Positions 44,267 to 55,900 of a DNA stretch of 64,000 bases are shown piece by piece (the stretch's first letter is position 1; every line of letters starts with the position of its first letter). The DNA comes from Dipteris shenzhenensis. Its lineage: Eukaryota; Polypodiophyta; Polypodiopsida; Gleicheniales. Position numbers and translations under genes: made by a program. The stretch lies in assembly GCA_047967505.1 (NCBI GenBank), contig CM106541.1; one strand, written 5' to 3'. Under the pieces are notes generated by a model. It saw only the letters and a list, made by a program, of their open reading frames with translations, was not told the DNA's origin and made no database searches.

Positions 44267-45829
44267 CCTTTATTGTGGTAAAGGCCAATGGCCTATGTCC
44301 GAAGTATTGAGGCGGGTGCCTTGGCCAAATGCATTGCTTCTACCAGGTGGAACAGGACCATCAAGGGCCAAAGACAATGAACACCCAAAATGGGATAACC
44401 AGGAAACAAAGATATGGAAGGATAGGGTCATAGGTACGGGACGAGCAACAAGGAAGACAGGGAGGATAATGGTGCCGAGAAGAAGGCATAGGAGGATGCA
44501 CAGGAACAAAAAGTATAGGACAAAGATGCCGAGCAAGGAAAGGAGAAGGATAAGATTATGAAAGGGGCACAAAACAAAATGTTGGAGGGGAAGAGTAGCA
44601 AAGGCACCTCCGAGAAAAAAAACCAGGACAACCCGAAGGGCAATAGTGACAACCTTCGAAAATTTAGAGGGGAACAGCCAGGAAGGGCACCTCCAAGAAT
44701 GTGAAGCAGGTATCTACCAAGGGGGCACAAGGCAGTAGGACACCCAAGTAGTAGGAAGGAGAAGCCACACCAAAGGAATAGCGGGAGGCCAAAGCAAACA
44801 AGGGCAATGCCGAGCCCTCACAACAAGCCAAGCAATAGAGGGGTGGTACCTCCTTGGCCACCATCACGTTTCCTTCACCTCCCTTGCCTTCTTGAATGAT
44901 AGCCAACCATCCCTAGATGCCAAGGCCCAATTTGTCACTCATTCCACTCACTAAGCTAGATAGCAACCCAAGGGCTGTGTCCATTAGAATGTTTTGTATG
45001 ATGAACTTTCAAGGTAGCATTGCATTCAAAGACCAAAAAAAGGCAAAGAAAAGAGTAAGAAGTATAGACGCTTAGCACAATCCAAGAAATGATAGTTCTT
45101 TCTATAACACAAGAAAGAATACTTAAGTGTCCCCTAAATCAATAACTCCAAATAACTCTAAATAAAACCCTTGGAAAATAGATGATCATAACCCATCCAA
45201 GATCATAGTTTTGAAAATGACTATGGTGACACCCTCTATGATGTCCCTAACTAGCCTTAATGGAAACCTACTCTTCACCACAAGACACTAATGGAGGCCA
45301 CATTTTTGTGAAGAATAGAAGAGCCAAGGAAAATGAAGACCTTCATACAAAAGTCCGAAATATTAGCCAAGCTCTTTAATGAGGCTCTCTATAAAAGATT
45401 GCATTGTCTCCTTGACCAATAACACCATTACCTCAATGCATAAGGCACAAGATCCCATGGATGCAAACCACTAAACCATCATGTTTAGCCACTTCATGTC
45501 CAAGATGTGTGCACCATTACTAGAGATACACATGTGAGTATGTTAAGGAAACATGCAAGCGACTAGCAAATCAAGTTTTAGGATCACAGCACATTGGAGA
45601 CATAATAAAGAGTTTAGCATATCATTGCCTTATAGATCTTGAAAAGGCACATTTTCACCCACAAAGAACTCATAAAGGAGGCCAACATAAAAAATGAAGA
45701 ACAATTGCTATGTGTTAGACAATCATTGCTCTATATGCAAGTGACACTAGTAGAATGCACACCACACAAGGAATGTTTATCAAGGTGAGTAGCACCATCG
45801 AGGGAAAGGGTCAAGATAGACACATAGTC
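44267..45829. other. No gene seen
   Basis: Purine-rich frames up to about 44560 may be the decayed C-terminal part of the same Gypsy element. The rest shows no coding pattern. Confidence 0.4.
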
Positions 45830-46280
45830 TCATCCCCATCCTAGTTTATGTTGATGATGCATTGCATTTTTCACACATTAGAGGGATTGTAGAGACCATT
45901 GACATCTTTATAGGCATTCCAAGATAATGAAACATGACAACATGGATGTTACAATCTTCAATACTACCAAAGTTCAACTTTGTTGAGAGTGATTGAGTCA
46001 TTCACTCTTACAAGAGAACCATTAAGAATGTTAGGTCCTATGTTTACTCAAGATGCATCATTATAAGACTTGAGTTCTCCATGGCATCAACACGAGACAT
46101 GCATCACTAGCGAGGTTGGAGCATTAGTATTTCACAACTATTAATACAAACTCCCTATTTTTATCTTCTGTAGTCAAGCTAGAAGCTCTTTGAGCATCAT
46201 TCTTTTACGCAATATCTCTCATAGAGGCTAAGTGGATTTTGAGTCTTCAAGTCCTATTATTGTCACATAAGATTTAGGGA
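45830..46280 (+). pseudogene. Possible retroelement polymerase remnant
   Basis: ILVYVDDALHFSH around 45838-45876 fits the YVDD active-site motif of LTR-element reverse transcriptases. About 350 bp later ISLIEAKWIL recalls the STxEAEYxAL region of Copia RNase H. Everything between is decayed, so the call rests on two short matches in the right order. Confidence 0.35.
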
Positions 46281-46850
46281 GAAGAGATGGACTCCAAATT
46301 ATATACATGAAAGGTTCACATAAGACCCTTAAGACACATGACTCATTTCAATCAGTGCTTGCCTTGATTAGACTAATATGACCAAGCTAACAAGGCAGAT
46401 ACAAATTGTGTAGAGGGACTTTGTATGATCCATGCAACTCACGATGGCATGGCATGACTATCTCCCTTCCTTATGGCTGGTACAACAAGGGATCTATCAG
46501 GTTATGAAAGATGATCTAAGCCAAGCACACATCCAAAAGACATGGGTATTCCCCCCATCGCCACACCAAACCGAGCATCTCCTCAACTTAGGCACTTGAG
46601 TAGCTACAACTCCACCTCCAACATGTAGTATGGTGAGCCCTGGTCGACAAGATTTTGTCCCATTCAAGTCGCCCTCCTTGCACCCTCGTAGCATTAGTCT
46701 ATCTCTTGATTTCCATGGGTTCAACCCAGGAAGAAGAATGATAACAAAAATCCTTTTAAAATATTTTGAAAAACATGAGGTCACACCTACAAAAGACTCA
46801 AATTATTCACGATGATAGACACATATTAGGACTCTCTATACATTATTTGG
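46281..46850. other. No gene seen
   Basis: Short frames only. No repeat or element end was recognised. Confidence 0.4.
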
Positions 46851-47064
46851 GCTCCAATTTCAGCTTCAATCTAAATTTCAGACTCTATTAGATGTTAGGG
46901 GGTCTGCTAGACACCTCTAGCTCCAATTTTAGCTTCAATCTAAACTTCAGAGTCTATTAGATGTTAAGGGTCTGCTAGACACCTCTAGCTCCAATTTTAG
47001 TTTCAATCTAAACTTTAGAGTCTATTAGATGTTAGGGGCCTACTAGTAGACACCTCTAGCTCCC
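46851..47064 (+). repeat. Three tandem units of about 69 bp
   Basis: GCTCCAATTT begins units at 46851, 46920 and 46988. Each contains TCTATTAGATGTTA and ends GACACCTCTA. Confidence 0.85.
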
Positions 47065-47095
47065 TTATCGGAGTGTTTTTCTTATGATGGAATTC

Positions 47096-47098
<3 letters not shown>

Positions 47099-47142
<44 letters not shown>

Positions 47143-47151
47143 TCTCTCCCC
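47099..47151. repeat. (TC)n microsatellite
   Basis: TC run with one TG interruption. Confidence 0.9.
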
Positions 47152-47332
47152 CCTCGCCTCTCAGCCTCTACCTCCTTAGCTAGCCTCCACTCTCAAAGGC
47201 ACGTCACATGAGTATTCAGTGTCGTGTCTATGCTCCAAAGTCCAAAGCTTTGTATCTTCATCGTTTCATTTGATTTCGCTACCACAAAGTTTGCATAAGT
47301 GAGTGGGAGAAAAATATAATTAACAAATTATC

Positions 47333-47392
47333 AACACACACACACATGCATGCATGCGTGCGTGCATGCATGCACATGTGTGTGTGTGTGTA
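47333..47392. repeat. Alternating purine-pyrimidine palindrome
   Basis: An (AC)n run, then GCATGCATGC-type units with GTGCGTGC, then a (TG)n run: about 55 bases that are both alternating purine-pyrimidine and largely self-complementary. It lies about 80 bp beyond the last recognisable Penelope-like coding sequence. Confidence 0.85.
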
Positions 47393-47479
47393 GTATGACT
47401 ATCTTTTTCACTTTTAAAAAAAGTGTGTAGTATAACTAAGTTAGATTAAAAAGCACCTAAGAGTAGAACTAAAAAGAAA

Positions 47480-48871
47480 AAGGGCTATGACGCTCTCCAC
47501 GTTGGATTTTAATTCTAGGTTCAAGGATCCTAAACATACTTAAAGCTGAAGTTCTCAATATATCAAAATTACAACAACATAGGATAGAGGGAATTTTCTT
47601 CATTAGTTTTCTCGTATTATAACCCTTTTTTAGAAGGAATAGGATTAAATTACTAAATTGAGAGATAAATGCTCTCTTATGCAAAGACAAGAGAACCTAT
47701 AGAATTCAAAAGTAATCACTACATATTCAGCCATACCAAACATGCAAGTTAATGTGAGGCATTCGTATGACATTGAACGTAGCATACTAGGGTGGTTGTC
47801 ATAGATATGAACTTCTAAACTTTAAGAAGATTAAGTAATGCCAAGGTCCAAGAAACTACAATAACTTCCACCAACCATACAACTAAATTCACAAAACTTT
47901 GGAGGATAAGATTCTACACTAAAAGAATTTGGATCTTTGCACATAAAATCTTCTTGAGTATGGAATGTTTGGGACAAATAAGTAATCCATGAATCTCCTA
48001 ACCTGACTAAGTCTATGAAGAGAACAATTACACAAGTCTCACAAGAGATCAATCTCTACGAACTTAAATTCATAAGTCAAAAGGAAGAAGTTTGCTATGA
48101 AAACAACACAATTAGTGCCCATCGAAATACCAATGCTTTGTTTAAACAACAAAAAGCCTCCTAGATTTGAACAAATTAACTAAAAGAAAGTTTAAGCAAC
48201 AAAGGGCATCTTGAGCATGTCCAACTTTTGTGCATTGTGCACCCTTTGCTTTTCAAATCAAGGTCTTGCTTTTTAGATTTCATCCAACAAAAATCAAAAG
48301 CAAGGCTAATTTTCAATTCCTTGAACTTTGCATTTATCTTTCTCATATCTGTAATTGAAAACTCGTGAAACAAGGTTTCCTATTTGTGACTTCAAAACTT
48401 TCAAATCTATCCTAGTATAGATAGTAATAAAATCAAATGTTTCAAGCAAGATTGGAGTTCTACAATCTGAGAGGAGTTTAAAAACTTAATAACTAGTATA
48501 ACTCCCACTGAATCATTCAAAATCCAACTTAAATCTACTAGAACATCAACCTCTCTCAACAAGTTTCTCCAAAGTTCATGGAAAGCTGATAATATGGCCT
48601 TAAAGAAATAACTCAACCACATTGAGACACCAGTCAAAAAAGTCTTACAAGCCACCGCAATGAATCTAGGCTTCTTGGGATTTTCATGAAACTTCCAAGC
48701 TACACAAAGATAAGAAAGACTTGGATTGCACATGAACCCAAAAGACTTACAAAAGTTTTGATGTTTCAAAATCAAATCCTTTTGAGCTATAGAACAACTA
48801 GAATACATTTGTGATGCAGAGTTAACCTCTCCTTGCTCTCCTAGTAACAAACTTTTTACAAGTGAAGACAA
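47480..48871 (-). pseudogene. Penelope-like element reverse transcriptase
   Basis: On the minus strand, in order and across several frames: WKFHENPKKPRFIAVACKTF (about 48620-48706; PLE: K-x-HKNP-x-K-x-RFIA), TFDFITIYT (48415-48441; FDFSTLYT), FKQSIGISMGTNCVVFIANF (about 48087-48146; QTIGxPMGTNCAPLLA), RRFMDYLFV (47973-47999; the RYIDDL catalytic motif, second Asp now Tyr), FCEFSCMVGGSYCSFLDLGI (near 47850), and a C-terminal block with FISQFSNLILFLLKKGYNTR (near 47600-47670; the R-x-x-L-x-x-KGY region). These six blocks are specific to Penelope-like reverse transcriptases rather than LTR or L1 types. No GIY-YIG endonuclease was found after it, to 47300. It is heavily mutated. Confidence 0.75.
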
Positions 48872-48963
48872 ATATATAAGAAATCACAACTTTTACTAGA
48901 ATTTGAACATTTGTCTATATAAGAAATCACAAACTTCTACTAGAATTTACGCGAGGAATCTCA

Positions 48964-48967
<4 letters not shown>

Positions 48968-48998
<31 letters not shown>
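48968..48998. repeat. (GA)n microsatellite
   Basis: Uninterrupted GA run upstream (minus sense) of the Penelope-like coding region. Confidence 0.9.
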
Positions 48999-49000
<2 letters not shown>

Positions 49001-49053
49001 ACTATCAAGTGTGTCAACCAAACAAAGTTCTCTCAGTTCTAAGGCAAATCAAT

Positions 49054-49254
49054 TCAAAACTGTAGATTTCCAATTGTGATAAGAGACCTTGGACCCCTAA
49101 AAATTCTTCTACTTGGATAGCCAAGATTTGAGACTCCTTTCTCTGTGGCTTTTAATAGGCATGAATCCTTAGAAGAAATCAAAATTTTGTGCCTTTTAAG
49201 AGAGGATCCCTTAGAAGGTAATAAGAAGGATAAAAGTATCAGCAATAATAACAT
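49054..49254 (-). other. Short ORF upstream of the Penelope-like remnant
   Basis: 66 codons (MLLLLILLSFLLPSKGSSLK...). It may be the N-terminal part of the Penelope-like polypeptide, because it lies in the right place and on the same strand, but no conserved motif proves it. Confidence 0.25.
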
Positions 49255-49408
49255 GTCCTAATGAACAAAAGGAGCAAATTTTCTACCAGTACAATGACAA
49301 TGGCTACTAAGAATAGCTCTTCATGTGAGCTATTTTGCCTTCTAATGACATTGGTTGGTCCCATAGTCTGTAATCAGCCTCTCTATATGTTAATATCATC
49401 ACCAATCA

Positions 49409-49411
<3 letters not shown>

Positions 49412-49463
<52 letters not shown>

Positions 49464-49464
49464 T
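49412..49464. repeat. Compound (CT)n(CA)n microsatellite
   Basis: A CT run followed directly by an AC run. Confidence 0.9.
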
Positions 49465-49964
49465 AATTTAGGTCACTCTTTATATGTAAACTGGCCTCTT
49501 TCTTACAAAAAAAAACTGCAATTTTTAAAATACAAGTGTTTCACTGCTCACAATTCTATTTTGGTGACTAATTCAACCTAAACAGCAAGAACTACGACAA
49601 CAAAAGGAGAATAAAAAAAGAGTAAGAATTGCAACACACCCCCACACAGACTGCAAGGAGTTTGTTTACATCTTGGAAAGACCAAAAAAAGCCTATGAGA
49701 CCAAGTACATAACAATATGTGAAATGCATTTATTACAACAAAAGGGAGTCTCAATGTTAGAAAATTATCGTGCATTAAAAGTTATTTATATTCTTTTGAG
49801 GCATCACTAGTTCACAGTCCCGGATTTCTACCGTATACATACCGCCTTTCTATGAGTGTAACCTTCAAATTATAGAGCATGAACCCTTATTCCTATATAG
49901 ACGCATTATTTGATCTACAACAGAGTACTTGCCAATGGTTGTCAACCTCACAACCCTAGTTTGA

Positions 49965-50297
49965 CTAAGACACCAACAAACCAACCACTGGGTATTTGGC
50001 TTCAAATTTCTTTTCCCAATCGTTGAGCACCTTCATTTCTTTCTCTGTCAGGCCTTCTAAAGATCCATTCACATCTTCCTCCTTTGTAGACATTTTTGCA
50101 AGTGCTCTACTTGCATCTCTGCCTGCAAACATCGCATAGAAGCCTCCAGGCCCGTAAAATCCCTTACCGCTGGAGACGTCATAGATTTTCCCTTTCACAG
50201 AGACAAAGATGGGAAGGGCAGAATCTGTGCCATCATATTTCTTGATCTCACTCTCTGTTATTGCACCCACTTGCATACTTACTGCAGCCATATTCAT
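49965..50297 (-). CDS. Membrane-associated progesterone-binding (MAPR) protein, cytochrome b5-like
   Basis: Complete 110-residue frame. After a 10-residue lead it reads ITESEIKKYDGTDSALPIFV, then VKGKIYDVSSGKGFYGPGG and FAGRDASRALAKMS, ending EKKFEAKYPVVGLLVS-stop. This is the cytochrome b5-like heme/steroid-binding domain of the short plant MAPR proteins (about 100 residues): the YDGTD, F-x-V-x-GK-x-YDVSSG, YGPGG-x-Y-x-FAGRDASRALA and KFEAKYPVVG blocks are all present. Tyr residues in the YGPGG-x-Y region, which take the place of His ligands in this family, are mostly kept (GFYAMF). There is no membrane anchor in this frame, as in the soluble subgroup. Two close ATG codons (50297, 50291) could start it; the first is used here. 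There are no stops or frameshifts, so it is probably functional. Confidence 0.85.
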   Translation of the reverse strand: MNMAAVSMQVGAITESEIKKYDGTDSALPIFVSVKGKIYDVSSGKGFYGPGGFYAMFAGRDASRALAKMSTKEEDVNGSLEGLTEKEMKVLNDWEKKFEAKYPVVGLLVS

Positions 50298-52819
50298 TTT
50301 CGGTTATTACGTAGTCTCTGGCACACCAGGCAATCATCAAAGATACAACATGGCCTCACTACGTAACAACTACTTGGTCTTCCACAACATCTTTTTGAAC
50401 CATCAAAATGAGATTAGGAAAATATAAAAAAATGAGAGCAAGAGCTACTGATCTTTCCACAACCTCTTGAAGACAATCAAGTAATTTAACAGTGCGACAT
50501 GGGAAACCTGTGTACAAAATGCAGTGAGAAACTTTATGGATAAACAGTTCTAAAATTTAAAGAGAGCCTGAAAGACAAAAGATAGCTTGCAACTAGCTGA
50601 AACAATGTAGCTCTCTTTAATCCACGTTTCGATGAAAAGGATAATACCCTAGGACACTGTCAGCCCAATATGTAGATGGGACCTGGACTCTGATATCTTC
50701 AAAAAGAAACTCACAATTCATGTGACAAACGTTTAAATGAAATGCAGCAGGAAACGTAATGGATACACAGTGCTAAAATCTGAACATTACCTGATACATA
50801 GGTAAATCACAAATGTAGCTGAAAGCCTGCAGCACTACCAAAGCAGTTTTGAATTTAGGATTTGACAATTGAGCGTGTTGTCACCCAATACAGTGAGACA
50901 CAAGTAGATGGGACCTGGTCTCTGATAGTTCTGCATTTGAAAATAGATCTTTCCAGCTCAGCACAAAAAACAGGTGGGCATTTCGATGTCACCACACCTA
51001 CATGGGAGAGAGTTCTCCGACATACCAAAGCAAAATGGCAGGAGTCCTACTCGAGTGGCAGCACATTCCAAGCCAGTCTCATGTGCAGCATAAGTCACAT
51101 TGAAAATTCAATGACTAAGAATACAACCTTTGCTTTGAAATTTTGACAGACCAATAGGTTAGCAAAGACAACTTGAAAAAAGGGCACTAGAGATGTTACC
51201 CACAGGAATAGCACAAAATGGTGCATCCAGATGAGGTTGACAAGGGTGGACAGATCCTTATAAGGTATTGCTAGACACCACAAATCAGTGTAATGCACTA
51301 GATGGCCCCTAGCGTGCATGCTTTGATGATCTTGGAAATATCAATGCGAGACCCTCAGAACTAGCTCGGAACATGAGAGACGATAACGCTATGAATATTT
51401 CAACGCTGAATACACCTCCATGCATTCAGAATCTGCTAAGCTTTTCCACACAGCCCCTTCCTCAAAACTTATTTCGTATTGAGCTCTCAGGAAACCTTGC
51501 CACTTGGGTTTTCCGTAAGGTGCCATCTGACCTACAATGGACCTTCCATCAAAGCACTCTCATGAGCCTTCTCTTTGCACCTCTTATTGATGCCTAGGCC
51601 CACTGCTTCATAGCAATGTTGAGACTGCGGATAACACAACAGTGTCACCTTCCGACATCTGCATTTGTTGGTGGAAGGTTGATACTGCTCTTGCCCTTTC
51701 AGTCTATCTTCCCATAAGATAATGTAACTAACAATTGCTTGCTTATCCGCAATGTTCTTCAATCCAATAAAGCCTGCTCATTGAGGTACGATAAAGAGGT
51801 TCCAAAGTATGTCGCTCGAAATTACATCTGAAAAGAGTTATTGTATGCAAACATGACGAGTGGCAAATATTCTCCTTGAGATGATAATCTTCATGGGATA
51901 TAGTGACACAACATTTCTTCCATGAAGTGGTTGACTCTGTCAGTCATAGAATTTGGAGCTGAATAAACATGCGATTTCTGCAGCTTGAAAGCTCTCTGTG
52001 CAAGGGATGAAGTAATAGCATTTTACACAACCGGTCGTCAATTCCCGTGCTTCGTGCATTGCCTTTGGATAAACAAGGCCAGTGTAAAAATATATGGAGA
52101 TGCTTTCCCACCTTTCAGTTATCAAGAAGTCCCAGTAGTAGTCTTCTGCTTACTCTAATTTGTTGGCAGGACAGACAGATAAGACAAAACCATTTTGCTC
52201 ACATCACTTCTCTTCTGAGGCCAGCAATAGATGGCACCGAGTAAGCCTATGGTTTGTTGATTCCTGGATGGGCTGCATATGAAACTGCATGACACTCTTC
52301 AAATTCCTTGTCATGAGGTACACAGATACTATCTCAATAATACAGGAGATCTTTGTATATAAATAAGAGAAGAAAAAATTTCCTTCTGAAGGAGACGAAT
52401 CTCTTGTCTTGAGCATACTTACCTTTGAAGCAGTCTGGGATGCTAATACAAAGAGTCGTGGTTACCATGCTTGTTGAACATTCATGTATAGTGGATCAAA
52501 GATATGCCTCAGTGAGTAGTGAACATGGAGTCATGAGATAATGTTCTATCCACAATAGGCATGAACCGTAGCAACTGTCTGTCGTGACTCGTAGACCAAG
52601 TATTTAGACTAGCTGTCAAGACGTTTGTAACTCTCAAAGGTGAAAGCTTTGCCTTCTTGCATCAAGGATGCTTTTGTAGCAATGCCAGATATGGCATCCT
52701 TGTATTCTCAGATTTCCACCTCTATGCCATGTACCAAGGTGCCCCGTACCTTCTTCTCAGTATGCAAGTGAGACCACATATTAGACTTTCTAGTAGCTTT
52801 AATTTCTTAACTAACGAAG
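50298..52819. other. Upstream flank of the MAPR gene; no second gene seen
   Basis: No convincing coding sequence. Contains an old tandem duplication (50515-50950). An upstream 5' UTR exon of the MAPR gene could lie here but cannot be placed. Confidence 0.4.
50515..50950 (+). repeat. Diverged tandem duplication, period about 220-235 bp
   Basis: AATGCAGTGAGAAACTTTAT near 50519 recurs as AATGCAGCAGGAAACGTAAT near 50740, and GTAGATGGGACCTGGACTCT near 50672 recurs as GTAGATGGGACCTGGTCTCT near 50905. Confidence 0.65.
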
Positions 52820-52830
52820 TCAAGAAATAT
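52820..52830. repeat. LINE target duplication, 3' side
   Basis: TCAAGAAATAT, identical to 60072-60082. Confidence 0.85.
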
Positions 52831-52842
52831 TTTTTTTTTTTT
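52831..52842 (-). other. LINE A-tail
   Basis: A run of 12 T on the plus strand (A on the sense strand) next to the target duplication. Confidence 0.9.
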
Positions 52843-52962
52843 GAAAAAACAGTGCTGATTATATTACTTCGAAAAAACAAGATACATGAGGTCAGTTTTG
52901 CAGCTGACGGGGCTGCGTTCACAAATTGGACGCAGCCCTAAATGGAAACAGAAAGCTCTCTC

Positions 52963-55900
52963 TCACGGAGGGATCCGGCGGGTGTGAATAAACAGCCAGA
53001 GAGGTGGTGAATAGTGCCACTGAAGGCCGTAAGAAGTATGCTCGAAGAAGAGGCCCTGCGTATCCCAATCTCGGAGGAAACGTCTCCGCTTCTCCCGGCC
53101 AGCCCGGGAGTCTCCCTGTATCTGGTCCCACTGGCCTCTGAGTGTGTGTATAATCTCACTCCAGATGTCGGTCATGACCTGGGCAGTCGAAAGAGAGGTG
53201 CCACCGAGGATCTGCGCGCAGCGCGAGGTCCAAATGTGCCATTCAGCGATGCTGCTAATAATCTCCCAGACTGGGTGCCTCTCCTGAGATCCTGTGTCCG
53301 CCTCTGCCAGGTGCGGCGGGATGCCCTAGAGCGACCCCCAAGTCCCCTATGTGATAAGGAACATGGGGTCCTGCGGGCCTGCCTCGAACAACTGATGAAA
53401 GCTAGGTGTGGTGCTGCACCAGCAGAACGCGCCCCAGGTGATCAAACCTAGCTCTGGTGCTGCGCGAGTAAGGATCCCGAAGGTCCACCTCCATACTTCC
53501 TGGGCGCGAGTGCAGCTCCACAGGCAGTGTTTTGGTGACGCCTCGTCCTCATGACAAATCTGACAAAGTCCATCCTGGCCAATCTGCTGCAACCAGCTCC
53601 CCACTGGAAGACCCTTGTGGGCGAGTAGCCAAAGGAAGTAGGAGATCTTCCGCGGCCACCAGCTCTCCCACAAGGCCTTCCAGAAGGCCTACAAAAATAG
53701 CCTGGAGATACCCTGAGCATACCAACTGGGCCGCTGGGTGGGCGGGCGGCTCTGCATCCTCCTGAGAACTCTCTTGCCCAATGTCGTGCTGTAAGCGAAG
53801 AAAGGGGTCGGCCCCTGGCCTGCCACAACCTCTGGCCATCTCCACTCACCTGGGTCCCAATCGAGCTCTAACAAGGCCCTCCCCTCCCAAAGCCAGAGTC
53901 GCCATAACTGCAGCTGATCCTGCTCTATACTAGGATCGATCCGCCAAACCTTCCCCACGAGGCCTACGACCCGAACCCTCTGCCACGGGAGAAGGGGGTC
54001 AATGAGCACACCCTCTCTCCTGAGTCGGCCGTCCCCCAAAACCGCAAAGAAGGAAACAGAGGTGTCGTCCATCTGGCCTGCAACCACCAGTGGGATGCCA
54101 CGGGGGGTGAACTGTCCAAGCCAACGGTCATCACCAGGCATGAGTATCTGCAGCTCGGGTGGAACCAACCAACCAGCAGGAATCGCTCCGTCTATCTCTA
54201 TGCATCTCGCCTGAGCTCCACGGACACCTTCAGCTACGGCTGCTAGAGCAACAGTCTCCAACTGTCTGTAAGTGTCCCTCTAGACTCGAAGGGACCAGGT
54301 TGGCCCCCGCATCCAACCATCCCACAAGATATGTGACCTCTCCCCCAGCTGAAGGCCCAAGGTATCTCTGACCTGATCGCTCCAGATGAGCGGCTGGCGA
54401 TCGATCTCCTCCTAACAGCTAGGAGGGGACTGGAGGAGATTGACACGGAGTCGCCTCCAAACCATGAGAAGGCTGCGAATGAGCAGGGAACGGGGGTGAG
54501 TAAGCGGTGCAGAGGTGAAGATCCACCGGAGGGATGGTAGCCACTCTCCACCTCGGTGCGAGACGCAAGAACTGATCCCCTGCTGAAGTAACATCTTCCA
54601 CGTCTGCCCCCCCGGGGTCAAACCGCGGATAACTAACTTGCCCAGCAGGGCCTGACTCTGAAGCTCAAGATCAATGACCCCCAAGCCACCCTCAGCCTGT
54701 GGAACAATGACTGTCTGCCAGGCTACCCTGGCTCTGGTATCACTGAGGCCATCCCCCCCAGACCACAGGAAATTCCGGATCATCCTCCTGAGTTGTGCCA
54801 TGCTGGATCTCGAGAAGCACCAACAAGAGGCCACATATTAGGCCGTGGCCAAGAGAACCTGGTTGACTACTAGAGCACGACCTGCAAGAGAGAGCTTAGC
54901 AGTGCTCCAGAAAGCCAGCTTCCGTCGAATGGAATCTAGCACCGGGAGAAACTGCTGAGCTAGCGTGATGTCCAGGCCGACCTGAAAGCCGAGATATCTA
55001 GCTGTCTGTCCCCACGGGATCCATCTGAAACCCAAAAACCTCCCCCACTGTGAGCATGCCCCAGGGTTTGTGAGAAAACCAACTGATTTGTTCCAGTTGA
55101 TTTTCGCACCGGCTGCCGAGCAGAAGATCTCTAAGGCCAGTCTCACCCTCTCTAGCATCATCTCATCATCCTGAACGTACAGCGCTGTGTCATCTGCATA
55201 CTCCGAGTCCAGGAGCTCCGTGTCCTCCTTGATGGGAAGGCGAACACCCCAGATCCCGATCGACCTCGCCTGAAGGTAGTATGTCATCGCCTCGGTGAAG
55301 AAAAGAAACAGGTAAGGAGCGAGGGGGCAACCCTGACGCACTGATCTCTCCAATCAAAATCGCTCTCCCATCCTGCCGCCGATGATGACCCTGCTGGAAT
55401 CTGTCCTATATAACGCTGAGACACCCTGAATCCATCCTACTGGGAATCCTAGTCTCTCCAAAGTACCCTCCAGGAAGGACCAGTCCACTCGATCGTAGGC
55501 CTTCTCAAAGTCGAGAAGTAGGATGGCAAGGTGCGACCCACTATGCTGAGCCCACTCCGTCGCCTCTGAGAAGGTAAAGACATTATCCAGGATACTGCGA
55601 TCCTGGACAAAGCCTGTCTGAGTGTCATGAATGAGGTCAGGAAGTAGTGGTCGAACTCTAGCGTTGATCATCTTGGCAAGGATTTTGTAGGCAGTGGTGA
55701 GGAGAGTGATCGCGCGCCACTGACAGATCTCCTGTCGGTCTCCTCCCTTCGGGATGAGGCAAATCAAACCCAAAGAGAGGCTCTCTGGCATATGTCCGCT
55801 GCTGAAAATCCTCTGGAGGGCTGCTAGGAGGGGCTGATGGATCTGATCCCAGAAAGAGGTGAAGAAAGCGCGAGAGAGCCCATCCTCGCCAGGGCATTTC

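Noticed and set aside
50862-51146. 94-aa plus-strand frame near the MAPR gene
   Set aside because: No domain, no splice support, and it lies in an old tandem duplication.
53014-53451. 145-aa plus-strand frame
   Set aside because: Antisense of the LINE ORF2 C-terminal region.
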